A stretch of DNA of 64,000 nucleotides from Gilvibacter sediminis (GCF_028561565.1 NZ_JAQQTE010000022.1:338456-402455), one strand, 5' to 3'; positions 46,448-55,623 are shown, counted from the first letter of the stretch. Translations and numbers: made by a program. Notes: a model not told the origin generated them from the sequence alone.

Positions 46448-47444
46448 AAAACTACTCATCACCGGAGGAACCGGATCATTCGGAAACGCCGTATTGGCGA
46501 GATTTCTGGACACAGATCATTTCTCGGAGATCCGTATTTTTTCACGTGATGAAAAAAAGCAAGACGATCTCAGAAGAAAGTTGTCCAATCCAAAGGTCAA
46601 ATTCTACATTGGTGACGTACGCGATTACACTGCTGTTTTCAACGCCATGCGCGGTGTGGATTATGTGTTCCATGCGGCAGCTTTAAAGCAAGTTCCATCT
46701 TGTGAGTTTTTCCCGGTTGAAGCTGTAAAGACCAATGTCTTGGGTACAGAGAATGTATTAGAGGCAGCTATTTCTAACAATGTAGCTAACGTGGTAGTGT
46801 TGAGTACCGATAAGGCAGTTTACCCGATCAACGCCATGGGAATTTCTAAAGCCATGATGGAAAAGGTTTTGGTAGCAAAATCCAGAAATGCGGGTAATAC
46901 CGTGATCAGTGGAACGCGCTACGGAAACGTAATGGCGTCAAGAGGTTCTGTGATTCCATTATTTGTGGAGCAGATCCAGCAGGGCGCTCCTTTGACCCTT
47001 ACCGATCCCAACATGACCCGTTTTATGATGACCTTAGAAGATGCAGTAGACCTTGTGCTCTTTGCATTCAACAATGCGCGTCCTGGAGATATGTTTGTAC
47101 AAAAGGCTCCAGCAGCTACCATAGAAGTATTGGCCAAGGCGGTTAAGGAACTTTATAAAAGTGATTCAGAGATCAAGGTTATTGGAACGCGTCACGGAGA
47201 AAAACTCTACGAATCGCTGCTTACCCGAGAAGAGGTGATCAAGGCAGAGGATCTTGGGGAATATTACCGCATTCCGGCAGACAATCGTGATCTCAACTAC
47301 GCCAACTATTTCTCTAAAGGAGAGGTTGATATGAGTAAAGTGGAGGATTATCATTCGCACAATACAGATCGTCTGGATGTTGAGGGCATGAAGCAGTTGT
47401 TACTCAAATTGGAGTTCATAAGAGAAGACGTTGCTAATCAGTAA
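46431..47444 (+). CDS. capE: UDP-GlcNAc 4,6-dehydratase/5-epimerase (CapE/FnlA/WbjB type)
   Basis: CapE is the first enzyme of UDP-N-acetyl-L-fucosamine synthesis and makes a 4-keto-6-deoxy-L-talo/arabino intermediate from UDP-GlcNAc. The 337-residue short-chain dehydrogenase has LLITGGTGSFGNAVLARF (about 9-26), the SRDEKKQDDLR motif (about 39-49) and STDKAVYPINAMGISKAM (about 124-141), where methionine replaces the usual catalytic tyrosine as in this family. The next two genes encode CapF and CapG, which fixes the pathway. Confidence 0.92.
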   Translation: MKLKNKKLLITGGTGSFGNAVLARFLDTDHFSEIRIFSRDEKKQDDLRRKLSNPKVKFYIGDVRDYTAVFNAMRGVDYVFHAAALKQVPSCEFFPVEAVKTNVLGTENVLEAAISNNVANVVVLSTDKAVYPINAMGISKAMMEKVLVAKSRNAGNTVISGTRYGNVMASRGSVIPLFVEQIQQGAPLTLTDPNMTRFMMTLEDAVDLVLFAFNNARPGDMFVQKAPAATIEVLAKAVKELYKSDSEIKVIGTRHGEKLYESLLTREEVIKAEDLGEYYRIPADNRDLNYANYFSKGEVDMSKVEDYHSHNTDRLDVEGMKQLLLKLEFIREDVANQ

Positions 47445-47449
47445 ATATT

Positions 47450-48571
47450 ATGATTCGAGTTGGTATTACCGGGCAAGCCGGTTTCATTGGGCAGCATCTG
47501 TACAACTTCTTAGGAACCAAAGCGGAGCAAGTAAGTCGTAGCGATTTTCAGCGTGATATGTTTGATAACCCGGAGGCTCTTACAGATTGGGTAGCGAGCT
47601 GTGATGTGATCGTTCACATAGCTGCGATGAATCGACACGAAGATCCGCAGGTCATTTATGATACTAATGTCGGTCTTGTTCAAAAGTTGATCGATGCCTG
47701 TAAATCCGCTGCAGTAACACCAAAGATCATTTTTAGTTCTTCCACGCAAGAAGAGCAGGACAATCTCTACGGACAGTCCAAACGCGACGGTAGACAACTC
47801 CTAGAAACCTGGGCCCAAGAGGAGGGAGGCAGCGTGACCTCACTATTGATCCCGAATGTCTTTGGACCTTTTGGAAAGCCCTTCTACAATTCATTTATAG
47901 CGACCTTTTGTCACCTTTTGAATACTGGTGGCGCTCCAGAAGTGCATCAAGATGCTGAAGTTTCTTTGATCTACGTAAATGCTTTGGTAGCACATTTTTA
48001 TGCGGCCATCATAAGCGAGGAGTCAGGTGTGGTCTTTAAAGCCATTGAAGCTCCGTATAAAGCCAAGGTGACCGAAGTATTACAAAAGCTAGAGCACTTC
48101 AAGACAAGCTATGTGGAACAAGGTCAAGTCCCTGATATTAGTCAGGCTTTTGATATTGACCTATTCAACACTTTTACATCTTACATACCTAAGGACTATT
48201 TTCCTAGAAAGTTTGTGAAGCACACAGACAATCGCGGAGCATTTGTAGAGATCATGCGTGCTGGGACATCAGGACAATCTTCGTATTCCACCACAGTGCC
48301 TGGAATCACTCGCGGAAACCACTACCACACGCGTAAAGTGGAGCGTTTTGCTGTGATCAGTGGTAAGGCGTCCATCAAACTGAGAAAAGTTAATACCGAT
48401 AAGGTCTATGAGTATATTCTCGATGGCAGCGAGCCTGCTTATGTAGACATGCCTATTTGGTACACTCACAACATCACCAATATAGGTGATGAGGAATTGA
48501 TCACCCTGTTTTGGATCAATGAACCCTATGATCCGGCAGACCCAGATACCTATTTCGAATCTGTAGATTAA
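47450..48571 (+). CDS. capF: CapF-type bifunctional epimerase/reductase with C-terminal cupin
   Basis: The 373-residue protein has an N-terminal SDR domain (VGITGQAGFIGQHLYNF, about 3-19) and a C-terminal cupin domain (RGNHYHTRKVERFAVISG, about 287-304) with metal-binding histidines, the CapF/FnlB arrangement. The cupin catalyses C3 epimerisation and the SDR reduces C4 to give UDP-N-acetyl-6-deoxy-L-talosamine. It sits five bases after capE. Confidence 0.92.
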   Translation: MIRVGITGQAGFIGQHLYNFLGTKAEQVSRSDFQRDMFDNPEALTDWVASCDVIVHIAAMNRHEDPQVIYDTNVGLVQKLIDACKSAAVTPKIIFSSSTQEEQDNLYGQSKRDGRQLLETWAQEEGGSVTSLLIPNVFGPFGKPFYNSFIATFCHLLNTGGAPEVHQDAEVSLIYVNALVAHFYAAIISEESGVVFKAIEAPYKAKVTEVLQKLEHFKTSYVEQGQVPDISQAFDIDLFNTFTSYIPKDYFPRKFVKHTDNRGAFVEIMRAGTSGQSSYSTTVPGITRGNHYHTRKVERFAVISGKASIKLRKVNTDKVYEYILDGSEPAYVDMPIWYTHNITNIGDEELITLFWINEPYDPADPDTYFESVD

Positions 48572-48598
48572 TTGCTACAAATTGTAAAGATTAACCGC

Positions 48599-48606
48599 TA
48601 TTTTTG
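48599..48606 (+). promoter_or_regulatory. Internal -7 box TATTTTTG before capG
   Basis: An exact TAnnTTTG match followed by CC, 21 bases before the capG ATG. TTG triplets lie upstream but at imperfect spacing. It suggests a possible internal promoter for capG and the genes that follow. Confidence 0.4.
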
Positions 48607-48626
48607 CCACAGAAAAACCAACAGCG

Positions 48627-49760
48627 ATGAAGCAGCTCAAAGTAGTAACCGTAGTAGGCACAAGGCCAGAGATCATCAGGCTTGCCTGTGTAATGAAAGC
48701 CTTAGATGCCAATCCCGCCATAGAACACATCTTGGTGCATACTGGTCAAAATTACGATTACGAACTCAACGAGATCTTCTTTGAGGATTTAGGCATTAGA
48801 AAGCCGGATCACTTTTTAGGAGCTGCCGGAAAGAACGCCACAGAAACTGTTGGACGAATTTTAATTGGGATAGACCCACTTTTAGAAGAAATTCAGCCCG
48901 ACGCCTTTTTAGTCTTGGGTGATACGAACTCTTGCCTTTGTGCAATTCCAGCGAAAAAGCGTAAGATCCCTGTATTCCACATGGAAGCCGGTAACCGTTG
49001 TTTTGATCAGCGCGTTCCAGAAGAAACCAACAGAAAGATCGTAGATCATGTTGCCGATATTAACATGACCTACAGTGATATTGCCAGAGAGTATTTGTTG
49101 CGTGAGGGATTGTCTCCAGATCGTGTCATCAAGACGGGAAGCCCCATGTTTGAGGTTCTGAATCAATTTGAGGCCAAAATAGCGGCTTCTGATGTTTTAG
49201 ATCGATTGGAACTTAAGAAACACGAATACTTCGTGGTTTCTGCACACCGTGAGGAAAACATCAGCAATCCAAGGAATTTTGAAGGACTGATCACTTCTTT
49301 GAATACCATCGCAGAGCAATACGATTACCCGGTAATTGTATCAACCCACCCGAGAACCCGCAATATGCTAGAGGCTAAAGAGGTTAAGGCGCACAAGAAC
49401 ATTCAGTTTTTAAAGCCCTTAGGGTTTAGTGACTACAATGCCTTACAGGTAAACTCCTTTGCGGTGCTATCAGATAGTGGAACGATCTCTGAAGAGTCTT
49501 CCATTTTAAACTTTCACGCCTTGAACATTCGTGAAGCGCACGAGCGCCCTGAGGCTATGGAAGAAGCATCCGTAATGATGGTTGGTTTGCAGCCGGAGCG
49601 AATTTTGCAAGGGTTGGCAGCTTTAAGTGTTCAAAAACGAGCTCCAGAGCGCAATTTTAGGCCCGTTGCCGATTACAGCATGCCTAATGTCTCTGAAAAA
49701 GTAGTGCGAATCATCATATCCTACACGGACTATATCAACCGGGTAGTTTGGTCTAAGTGA
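48627..49760 (+). CDS. capG: UDP-N-acetyl-L-fucosamine synthase, UDP-GlcNAc 2-epimerase family (CapG/FnlC)
   Basis: The 377-residue protein is a UDP-HexNAc 2-epimerase fold protein with VGTRPEIIRL (about 10-19), HTGQNYDYELNEIFFEDL (about 38-55), GDTNS, HMEAGNRCFD and SDSGTISEES (about 283-292). FnlC-type enzymes invert C2 of the talosamine intermediate to give UDP-L-FucNAc. Taken alone it could be a WecB or WbpI enzyme; position after CapE-CapF and length favour FnlC. The WbuB-like transferase follows five bases later. Confidence 0.9.
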   Translation: MKQLKVVTVVGTRPEIIRLACVMKALDANPAIEHILVHTGQNYDYELNEIFFEDLGIRKPDHFLGAAGKNATETVGRILIGIDPLLEEIQPDAFLVLGDTNSCLCAIPAKKRKIPVFHMEAGNRCFDQRVPEETNRKIVDHVADINMTYSDIAREYLLREGLSPDRVIKTGSPMFEVLNQFEAKIAASDVLDRLELKKHEYFVVSAHREENISNPRNFEGLITSLNTIAEQYDYPVIVSTHPRTRNMLEAKEVKAHKNIQFLKPLGFSDYNALQVNSFAVLSDSGTISEESSILNFHALNIREAHERPEAMEEASVMMVGLQPERILQGLAALSVQKRAPERNFRPVADYSMPNVSEKVVRIIISYTDYINRVVWSK

Positions 49761-49765
49761 TCGCC

Positions 49766-50992
49766 ATGCGTATCCTAATTGTAAAACAACTCTTTAATCC
49801 GGAACCCACTGCTAAGAGCCTTGATTTTGCCAAAGAATTGGTATGGCGCGGCCATGAGGTAGAGGTGTTGACCGGGTTTCCTTCCTATCCGATAGGAAAA
49901 ATATATCCTGGCTTTAAACAGCGCTTGTACAAACGCGAACAAATGGAAGGGGTGAACTTGATCCGTGTGCCAATCTATCCCGATCACAGTGCATCTGGGT
50001 TCAAACGTTTTTTGCACTATTTGAGCTATGCGCTTAGCGCGACTTTTATTGGACTGTGGCTCGTTAAAAAGCCCGATGTCTGTTTTGTGTACCAAGGGGC
50101 TATCCCGGTAGCTGTTCCCGCAATTGTGCTCAAAAAGTTGCGCGGGGTACGTTTTGTATATGATATCAACGACCTCTGGCCAGAGACTGTTGCCACCTCA
50201 GGCATGCTTACCAATCCTAAAGCACTGAAGATTATCAACGCATGGTGTAATTGGAATTACCGCAATGCAGGCTTCATTACCGTTTGTACCCCGGGTTTCA
50301 AGAAAAAATTGACCGCCAAAGGCGTACCGGCAGAGAAAATGCAATTTGTGAGTAATTGGTCTCGTGATCGTATTGATGATACTCCTTTGGACAAGCAACG
50401 TTACGAACAGTATTTTAAGACAGATGCTGTGAATCTGCTCTATGCAGGTAACTTAGGAATCGTACAGGCTTTAGATGTGGTTTTAGAAGCTGCGAAGGTC
50501 TTTCAAGATAAAGGCGATAAACGCATAAACTTTATCCTGTTGGGCGGAGGAGCTGATGAAACGCGCCTCAAAGAAAAAGCTACGAGCATGGGCTTAAATA
50601 ATTTGCAGTTCATCCCTCGGGTACAATCTGAAGAGGTGAGTATGTTCTTAAATGCTGCGGATGTACTTTTGGTTCACTTAAAAAAGGACCCACTCTTTGA
50701 GATCACCATTCCATCTAAGATATTGGCCTATTTAAAATCAGGAAAACCTATTCTGATGGGCTTAAAAGGAGATGCCAAAGAGATCTTAGAAGCCGCTGAT
50801 GCAGGTTTTGCCTTTGAACCCGATAGCACCGAGGACTTTATACGCGCTATTCACGCCTTTTTAGATTTGGATGCCGATAAACGAAAAGCGCTTGGAGTAC
50901 AAGGCGCGGCTTATTATCGAAAAGCACTGTCGCTAGAATCTAGTGTTGATGCTATAGAAGAAAAACTCAAAATGTTATGCCAAAAGAATTAA
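49766..50992 (+). CDS. WbuB-like glycosyltransferase (putative L-fucosamine transferase)
   Basis: The 408-residue GT4 enzyme has the WbuB-type N-terminus: ELVWRGHEVEVLTGFPSYP, then KIYPGFKQ and GVNLIRVPIYPDHS. The donor-domain strand LLYAGNLGIVQALDVVLEAA (about 225-244) follows. WbuB of E. coli O26 is assigned FucNAc transfer, and the gene lies directly after the FucNAc synthesis genes, so L-FucNAc is the likely donor. A GTG at 49757 is in frame, but ATG 49766 begins the first beta strand. It overlaps the fifth sulfotransferase gene by 16 bases. Confidence 0.85.
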   Translation: MRILIVKQLFNPEPTAKSLDFAKELVWRGHEVEVLTGFPSYPIGKIYPGFKQRLYKREQMEGVNLIRVPIYPDHSASGFKRFLHYLSYALSATFIGLWLVKKPDVCFVYQGAIPVAVPAIVLKKLRGVRFVYDINDLWPETVATSGMLTNPKALKIINAWCNWNYRNAGFITVCTPGFKKKLTAKGVPAEKMQFVSNWSRDRIDDTPLDKQRYEQYFKTDAVNLLYAGNLGIVQALDVVLEAAKVFQDKGDKRINFILLGGGADETRLKEKATSMGLNNLQFIPRVQSEEVSMFLNAADVLLVHLKKDPLFEITIPSKILAYLKSGKPILMGLKGDAKEILEAADAGFAFEPDSTEDFIRAIHAFLDLDADKRKALGVQGAAYYRKALSLESSVDAIEEKLKMLCQKN

Positions 50993-51858
50993 ACCATACA
51001 CCAGTAATTATCATTGGTGCTGGTAGAACCGGAACCAATATGCTGCGCGATGTGATCTGTTCCATCGATGGTTTTGGAACCTGGGATTGTGACGAGATCA
51101 ATCCGGTTTGGAGGTATGGCAATCGTTTTAAGCCTACCGATATTTTGAGTCCAGAATTGGCTCGTCCCAAGGTTAAGAACTACATTCGAGGGCGATTCAA
51201 TCAGCTCAAGAAAGTACAGAACTTGGAATATGTAGTGGAGAAGACCTGCGCAAACTCCTTGCGATTGGCCTTTGTTCACGAGGTTTTTCCAGAGGCCAAA
51301 TACATTTTGATCAACAGAGATGGGCGCGATGTGGCACCAAGTGCTAAGATCCGTTGGACGGCTCCCTTCGAACTCAATTACACCTTAAAAAAGCTCAAGC
51401 AAACGCCTTTGCGCGATCTGCCGTATTATATCTGGAAGTTTGGAATTAATCGTTTAAAACAAGCTTTTGGCGCGGATAGACTTTCTTTTTGGGGTCCTGT
51501 ATATCCGGGAATTGATGCGGATTTCAAAAACAAGAGCCTTTTGGAGGTTTGTGCCCTGCAATGGCAAGCCTGCGTCCAGGCTACTCAAGCCGATAAGGAC
51601 AAATTAGCCGCTGATCAATTCATTGAGGTGAAATACGAGCGATTTGTCAACAATCCGCAGGATGAACTAAAAACCATTCTAGATTTTTTAGGGAAGAATG
51701 GAGCCAAGTCAGAAGAAATTGCCAAGGCCGTTGCAAGGGTCTCTAATCGCAGCGTTGGCTCGCACAAAAAGCTCAGCGCAGAAGAGCAAGAGGCTTTGAA
51801 TGAAATTTGTGAACCAACCTTACTAGCCTTAAATTACAGCAATGTCTCCAGCCAATAA
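50977..51858 (+). CDS. Sulfotransferase family protein 5
   Basis: The 293-residue protein has a PSB loop in IIIGAGRTGTNMLRDVI (about 8-24), a 3'-PB motif in LINRDGRDVAPSAKIRW (about 108-124) and the late VKYERFVNNP segment that contacts the nucleotide. This is the Sulfotransfer_1/3-like pattern, distinct from the KTAG family of the tandem copies. It overlaps the preceding transferase and the following initiating transferase, so it is part of the same transcriptional unit and probably sulfates a sugar close to the reducing end. Confidence 0.88.
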   Translation: MPKELNHTPVIIIGAGRTGTNMLRDVICSIDGFGTWDCDEINPVWRYGNRFKPTDILSPELARPKVKNYIRGRFNQLKKVQNLEYVVEKTCANSLRLAFVHEVFPEAKYILINRDGRDVAPSAKIRWTAPFELNYTLKKLKQTPLRDLPYYIWKFGINRLKQAFGADRLSFWGPVYPGIDADFKNKSLLEVCALQWQACVQATQADKDKLAADQFIEVKYERFVNNPQDELKTILDFLGKNGAKSEEIAKAVARVSNRSVGSHKKLSAEEQEALNEICEPTLLALNYSNVSSQ

Positions 51859-52435
51859 GTTTATTAAACGTGTCTTTGATCTGCTGGTCTCAACCATTGG
51901 GCTCGTGCTTTTTGGTTGGTTGATCTTGATCTGTGCCGTTTTGGCCAGATTAGATACGGGTTTATCCGGCTTTTTTAAACAAACACGGGTGGGTAAAGAT
52001 GCTAAACTCTTTAAAGTATATAAACTACGTTCCATGCGCAATATCGAAGGCGTAACCACAACGGTGAGCACCAGCAAAGACCCGCGTATTACCAAGATGG
52101 GAGCTTTTTGGAGAAAATCTAAGTTGGATGAATTGCCACAGTTGATCAATGTTTTTAAAGGCGAGATGAGCTTTGTAGGGCCACGTCCTGATGTTCCCGG
52201 TTTTATGGATAAACTAGAAGGAGAAGACCGCGTTTTACTCGATATCCGACCGGGTATCACGGGTCCCGCTTCTATTTACTTTAAAGACGAAGAAGCCCTT
52301 TTAGCAGCCCAAGACGATCCAGAAAAATACAATGCTGAGGTGATCTGGCCAAAAAAGGTCGAACTGAACAAAGAATACATAGAGAACTACAGTATCTTTA
52401 AAGATATTGGCTATATCATAAAAACTGTTTTATGA
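51842..52435 (+). CDS. Initiating phosphoglycosyl transferase (monotopic, PglC/WcfS-like)
   Basis: The 197-residue protein is a small monotopic phosphoglycosyl transferase: KRVFDLLVSTIGLVLF re-entrant hydrophobic helix (about 9-24), the KTRVGK-like QTRVGKDAKLF, KLRSM, KLDELPQLINVFKGEMSFVGPRPD (with catalytic Asp-Glu in LDELPQ) and RPGITGPA. It would transfer a sugar 1-phosphate from a UDP-sugar to undecaprenyl phosphate and so start the repeat unit. It lacks the large membrane domain of WbaP/WcaJ. The adjacent aminotransferase and dehydratase probably make its substrate. Confidence 0.92.
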   Translation: MSPANKFIKRVFDLLVSTIGLVLFGWLILICAVLARLDTGLSGFFKQTRVGKDAKLFKVYKLRSMRNIEGVTTTVSTSKDPRITKMGAFWRKSKLDELPQLINVFKGEMSFVGPRPDVPGFMDKLEGEDRVLLDIRPGITGPASIYFKDEEALLAAQDDPEKYNAEVIWPKKVELNKEYIENYSIFKDIGYIIKTVL

Positions 52436-53571
52436 GCGAACTACCCAAAATATGGCTGTCTTCTCCGCACATGGGAGGAACAGAACAGAATTATGTCAAC
52501 GAGGCCTTTGCCCAGAATTGGATTGCTCCTTTGGGACCCAACGTAAATGGTTTTGAACAGGCGATTGAAGATTATTTAGGTCCTGGAAATCACGCGGCCT
52601 GTTTATCATCAGGTACTGCTGCAATTCACTTGGCGCTATTGCATGCTGGCGTTGGAGCAGGAGATGAAGTGCTCTGCCAATCGTTCACCTTCTGCGGTAC
52701 GTCAAACCCTATCATTTATCAAGGGGCAACCCCTGTATTTGTAGATTCAGAGGCCACGACTTGGAATATGAGTCCGGAACATTTGGAGACCGCCATTAAG
52801 GCAAGGATGGCAGCGGGTGTCAAGCCCAAGGCAGTATTGATGGTGCACCTTTACGGGATGCCGGCTCAAATTGATAAGATCGAGGCCATCTGTAAGCAGT
52901 ACGGCATCTTTTTGATAGAAGATGCTGCAGAGGCACTAGGTTCTAGTTATAAGGGTCGCAAGTGCGGTACTTTTGGGGATCTTTCCATTTTATCATTCAA
53001 CGGAAACAAGATCATCACTACCTCTGGTGGAGGCGCTTTAGTGTGCCGTACAGAAGCGCAAAAGCAAAAAACTGTGTTCTGGGCCACTCAAGCCAGAGAT
53101 CAAGCACCGCATTATCAACACTCGGAGATCGGCTATAATTACCGCATGAGTAATATCGTTGCGGGTATTGGTAGAGGGCAGATGGAGGTTTTGGACAAAC
53201 ACGTTGCCTTGCGCAGAAAGAACAACGAATTTTACCGCGATCTGTTCAAAGATTCAGACTTGGTGGAAGTCCTGGAGGAATCCTCAGAAGATGCCTACAG
53301 CAACCACTGGTTGTCCGCTATAATCTTTAAAAAATCCGATGATCAGCGGAATAATGAAAAATTACGTATATTTTTGCAAGCAAATAACATAGAAAGCAGA
53401 CCTTTGTGGAAGCCTATGCACCTACAGCCGGTTTTTGACGGAGCCTTATTTTATGGCGACGGCACTGCGGAAGAGTTATTTAAAAAAGGATTGTGCATGC
53501 CTTCTGGTTCCAATTTGACTGATGCTGACAGGGACCGGATAAAAAAGGCGATACTTCAATTTATGGAGTAG
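52432..53571 (+). CDS. DegT/DnrJ/EryC1/StrS aminotransferase (WcfR/PglE-like)
   Basis: The 379-residue PLP enzyme has the SSGTAAIHLAL substrate loop (about 60-70), IEDAAEALGSSYKG and the Schiff-base lysine in SFNGNKIITTSGGG (about 187-200). It should add a 4-amino group to the 4-keto-6-deoxy sugar made by the next gene. No acetyltransferase gene follows, unlike PglD-containing bacillosamine modules. The B. fragilis PSA pair WcfR/WcfS, which makes and transfers a 4-amino-4,6-dideoxy sugar, is the closest known arrangement. Confidence 0.88.
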   Translation: MSELPKIWLSSPHMGGTEQNYVNEAFAQNWIAPLGPNVNGFEQAIEDYLGPGNHAACLSSGTAAIHLALLHAGVGAGDEVLCQSFTFCGTSNPIIYQGATPVFVDSEATTWNMSPEHLETAIKARMAAGVKPKAVLMVHLYGMPAQIDKIEAICKQYGIFLIEDAAEALGSSYKGRKCGTFGDLSILSFNGNKIITTSGGGALVCRTEAQKQKTVFWATQARDQAPHYQHSEIGYNYRMSNIVAGIGRGQMEVLDKHVALRRKNNEFYRDLFKDSDLVEVLEESSEDAYSNHWLSAIIFKKSDDQRNNEKLRIFLQANNIESRPLWKPMHLQPVFDGALFYGDGTAEELFKKGLCMPSGSNLTDADRDRIKKAILQFME

Positions 53572-53586
53572 CAACAGCATGCGAGT

Positions 53587-55623
53587 ATGGCAGGAAAATT
53601 ACGTAACGCGCTTCAAATCATTCTTTCCTCTAAGGATAATGCATTAGACGTTAGAAGTCTAAAGTATTTACCGAGATGGTGCGTACTACTTATTGACACA
53701 TTTTTATTGGTTTGTTCTATTGTCCTTACGGCAATAGTCTTGAAAGATCTTCAAATCCAGTATTTACCTTTATTGAGTGCTACCCAGCAGATTTTAATGG
53801 TCGTCGGAGTGCATTTTGGCTTTATGCTGCTCTTTAAGACCTATGCGGGCTTGGTACGACACAGCTCTTACATGGATGCCTTAAAACTGTTGTTAGCCTC
53901 TGTAAGCACTTTTGGGGCGCTTATGGTGATCAACTATTCCATGGTAGCCATGAAAGGGGAGAAGATCTTCTTGAATTCTTCTTTGGTACTTTATCTATTT
54001 TTCTCCTTTACCTTTTTATTCTTATTCCGATTGGCGGTGAAGCAACTCTACGAGTATTTCAAAATTGCTCAAAAAGGGGAAGAAATGGAGAAAGCGGTGA
54101 TCATCGGTATTGATGAGAATGCCATCTCAATCGCAGCCGCTTTGGATATTGAACATCCGCAGCGTTTTCAAATTCAAGGTTTTGTAGCAACGCGCAGTAT
54201 CAACAAGCGCCTTCAGATACTTGGAAAACCTGTTGAGAAGCTACAGTCTAAGGTTAGTGATCACATACAAAGGCTCAATGCTACGGCGGTAATTATGTCG
54301 GGTAGTGATCTTTCCGCAAATCAGAAATTTGCTATCGTTGAAGATTGTTTAGAACACGATATCAAGGTTTACAATTCTCCATTGGTTTTAGACTGGAGTG
54401 AGAATAAATCGGTAGCCAATCAGGTAAAAAATCTGCAGATTGAAGATCTTCTGGAGCGCGAACCTATCGTGCTGCACAATGACGACAAGATCAAGCAGCT
54501 CAGCAATAAAACCATTCTGGTAACTGGAGGTGCGGGGTCTATAGGAAGCGAGATCGTGCGCCAATTGGCCAAATTCAACCCTAAATTGGTTTTGGTGTTA
54601 GATCAAGCAGAAACACCACTGCATAACCTTCAATTGGAGCTACAGGCCAATCACCCAGATTTAAACATTAAGTGTTTGATCTGTGATGTGGCTAATAGAA
54701 ATCGTTTAGGCGTTTTCTTTAAGAAATACAGTATTGACGTGATCTATCACGCGGCGGCCTACAAGCACGTACCGCTTATGGAAGATAATTCACCAGAGGC
54801 TGTGATCACCAATGTATACGGAACCAAAAATTTGGCCGATCTAGCTGTGTTGAATAAGGTGAAGCGTTTTGTAATGGTTTCTACAGACAAGGCTGTGAAT
54901 CCAAGTAATGTCATGGGAGCTTCCAAACGCGCAGCAGAGATGTACGTGCAGTCGCGCAATTATTATGTAAATAGTGAAGGCAATTCTCCTGAAACAAAAT
55001 TTATTACTACCCGTTTCGGAAACGTCCTAGGATCCAACGGAAGTGTAGTGCCGCTGTTTAAAAAGCAGATTGAAAAAGGAGGCCCCGTAACGATTACTCA
55101 CCCCGATATCATTCGTTATTTCATGACCATTCCTGAGGCGTGCCAATTGGTATTAGAGGCTGGCGCTATGGGACAGGGAGGAGAGATCTACATCTTTGAT
55201 ATGGGCGAACCCGTTAAGATCATGGATCTTGCTAAAAAGATGATCAAATTGGCAGGCTATGAGCCTGATAAAGAGATTGCCATAAAGATCACAGGCCTGC
55301 GTCCGGGAGAAAAGCTTTACGAAGAACTGATCAGTGATTCGTCTCGAGCGCTTCCTACGCATCATGAGAAAATACTTATCGCGAAGGATGTCATCAAGGA
55401 CTTTGACATTGTAAGCACTAAGGTGAATAAGATCATTGAAGCGGCGTTAAGGCACGATGATAACAGTGTGGTGACTAAAATGAAGGCCTTAGTTCCTGAG
55501 TTTATTAGCAAGAACTCCGACTTTGAATGTTTAGATCTCAGTGATCAGGACATGACAGATCTCAAGGAAACTAAAGTTGATCAACCAGAGATTGTCGCAC
55601 CAGAGGTGCTACAGAAAAAATAA
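53587..55623 (+). CDS. Membrane-bound UDP-GlcNAc 4,6-dehydratase (PglF/CapD/WbpM family)
   Basis: The 678-residue protein has four N-terminal transmembrane segments (within about 28-150), a first Rossmann domain and a catalytic SDR domain starting at ILVTGGAGSIGSEIVRQL (about 305-322). The catalytic stretch STDKAVNPSNVMGASKRAAE (about 433-452) has methionine in place of tyrosine, as in PglF and WbpM. It produces UDP-4-keto-6-deoxy-GlcNAc (retaining at C5), the substrate for the aminotransferase upstream. It is distinct from CapE, the C5-inverting enzyme of the same locus. Confidence 0.93.
   Translation: MAGKLRNALQIILSSKDNALDVRSLKYLPRWCVLLIDTFLLVCSIVLTAIVLKDLQIQYLPLLSATQQILMVVGVHFGFMLLFKTYAGLVRHSSYMDALKLLLASVSTFGALMVINYSMVAMKGEKIFLNSSLVLYLFFSFTFLFLFRLAVKQLYEYFKIAQKGEEMEKAVIIGIDENAISIAAALDIEHPQRFQIQGFVATRSINKRLQILGKPVEKLQSKVSDHIQRLNATAVIMSGSDLSANQKFAIVEDCLEHDIKVYNSPLVLDWSENKSVANQVKNLQIEDLLEREPIVLHNDDKIKQLSNKTILVTGGAGSIGSEIVRQLAKFNPKLVLVLDQAETPLHNLQLELQANHPDLNIKCLICDVANRNRLGVFFKKYSIDVIYHAAAYKHVPLMEDNSPEAVITNVYGTKNLADLAVLNKVKRFVMVSTDKAVNPSNVMGASKRAAEMYVQSRNYYVNSEGNSPETKFITTRFGNVLGSNGSVVPLFKKQIEKGGPVTITHPDIIRYFMTIPEACQLVLEAGAMGQGGEIYIFDMGEPVKIMDLAKKMIKLAGYEPDKEIAIKITGLRPGEKLYEELISDSSRALPTHHEKILIAKDVIKDFDIVSTKVNKIIEAALRHDDNSVVTKMKALVPEFISKNSDFECLDLSDQDMTDLKETKVDQPEIVAPEVLQKK

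Noticed and set aside
48627-49760. WecB or WbpI function for the 2-epimerase-family gene
   Set aside because: Its position directly after CapE and CapF and before a WbuB-like transferase fits the FucNAc pathway better; it remains a possibility only if the FucNAc route is disproved.
46431-55623. CapE and the PglF-like dehydratase as redundant copies
   Set aside because: They differ in architecture (337 residues soluble versus 678 residues with membrane helices) and in family, one inverting and one retaining at C5.
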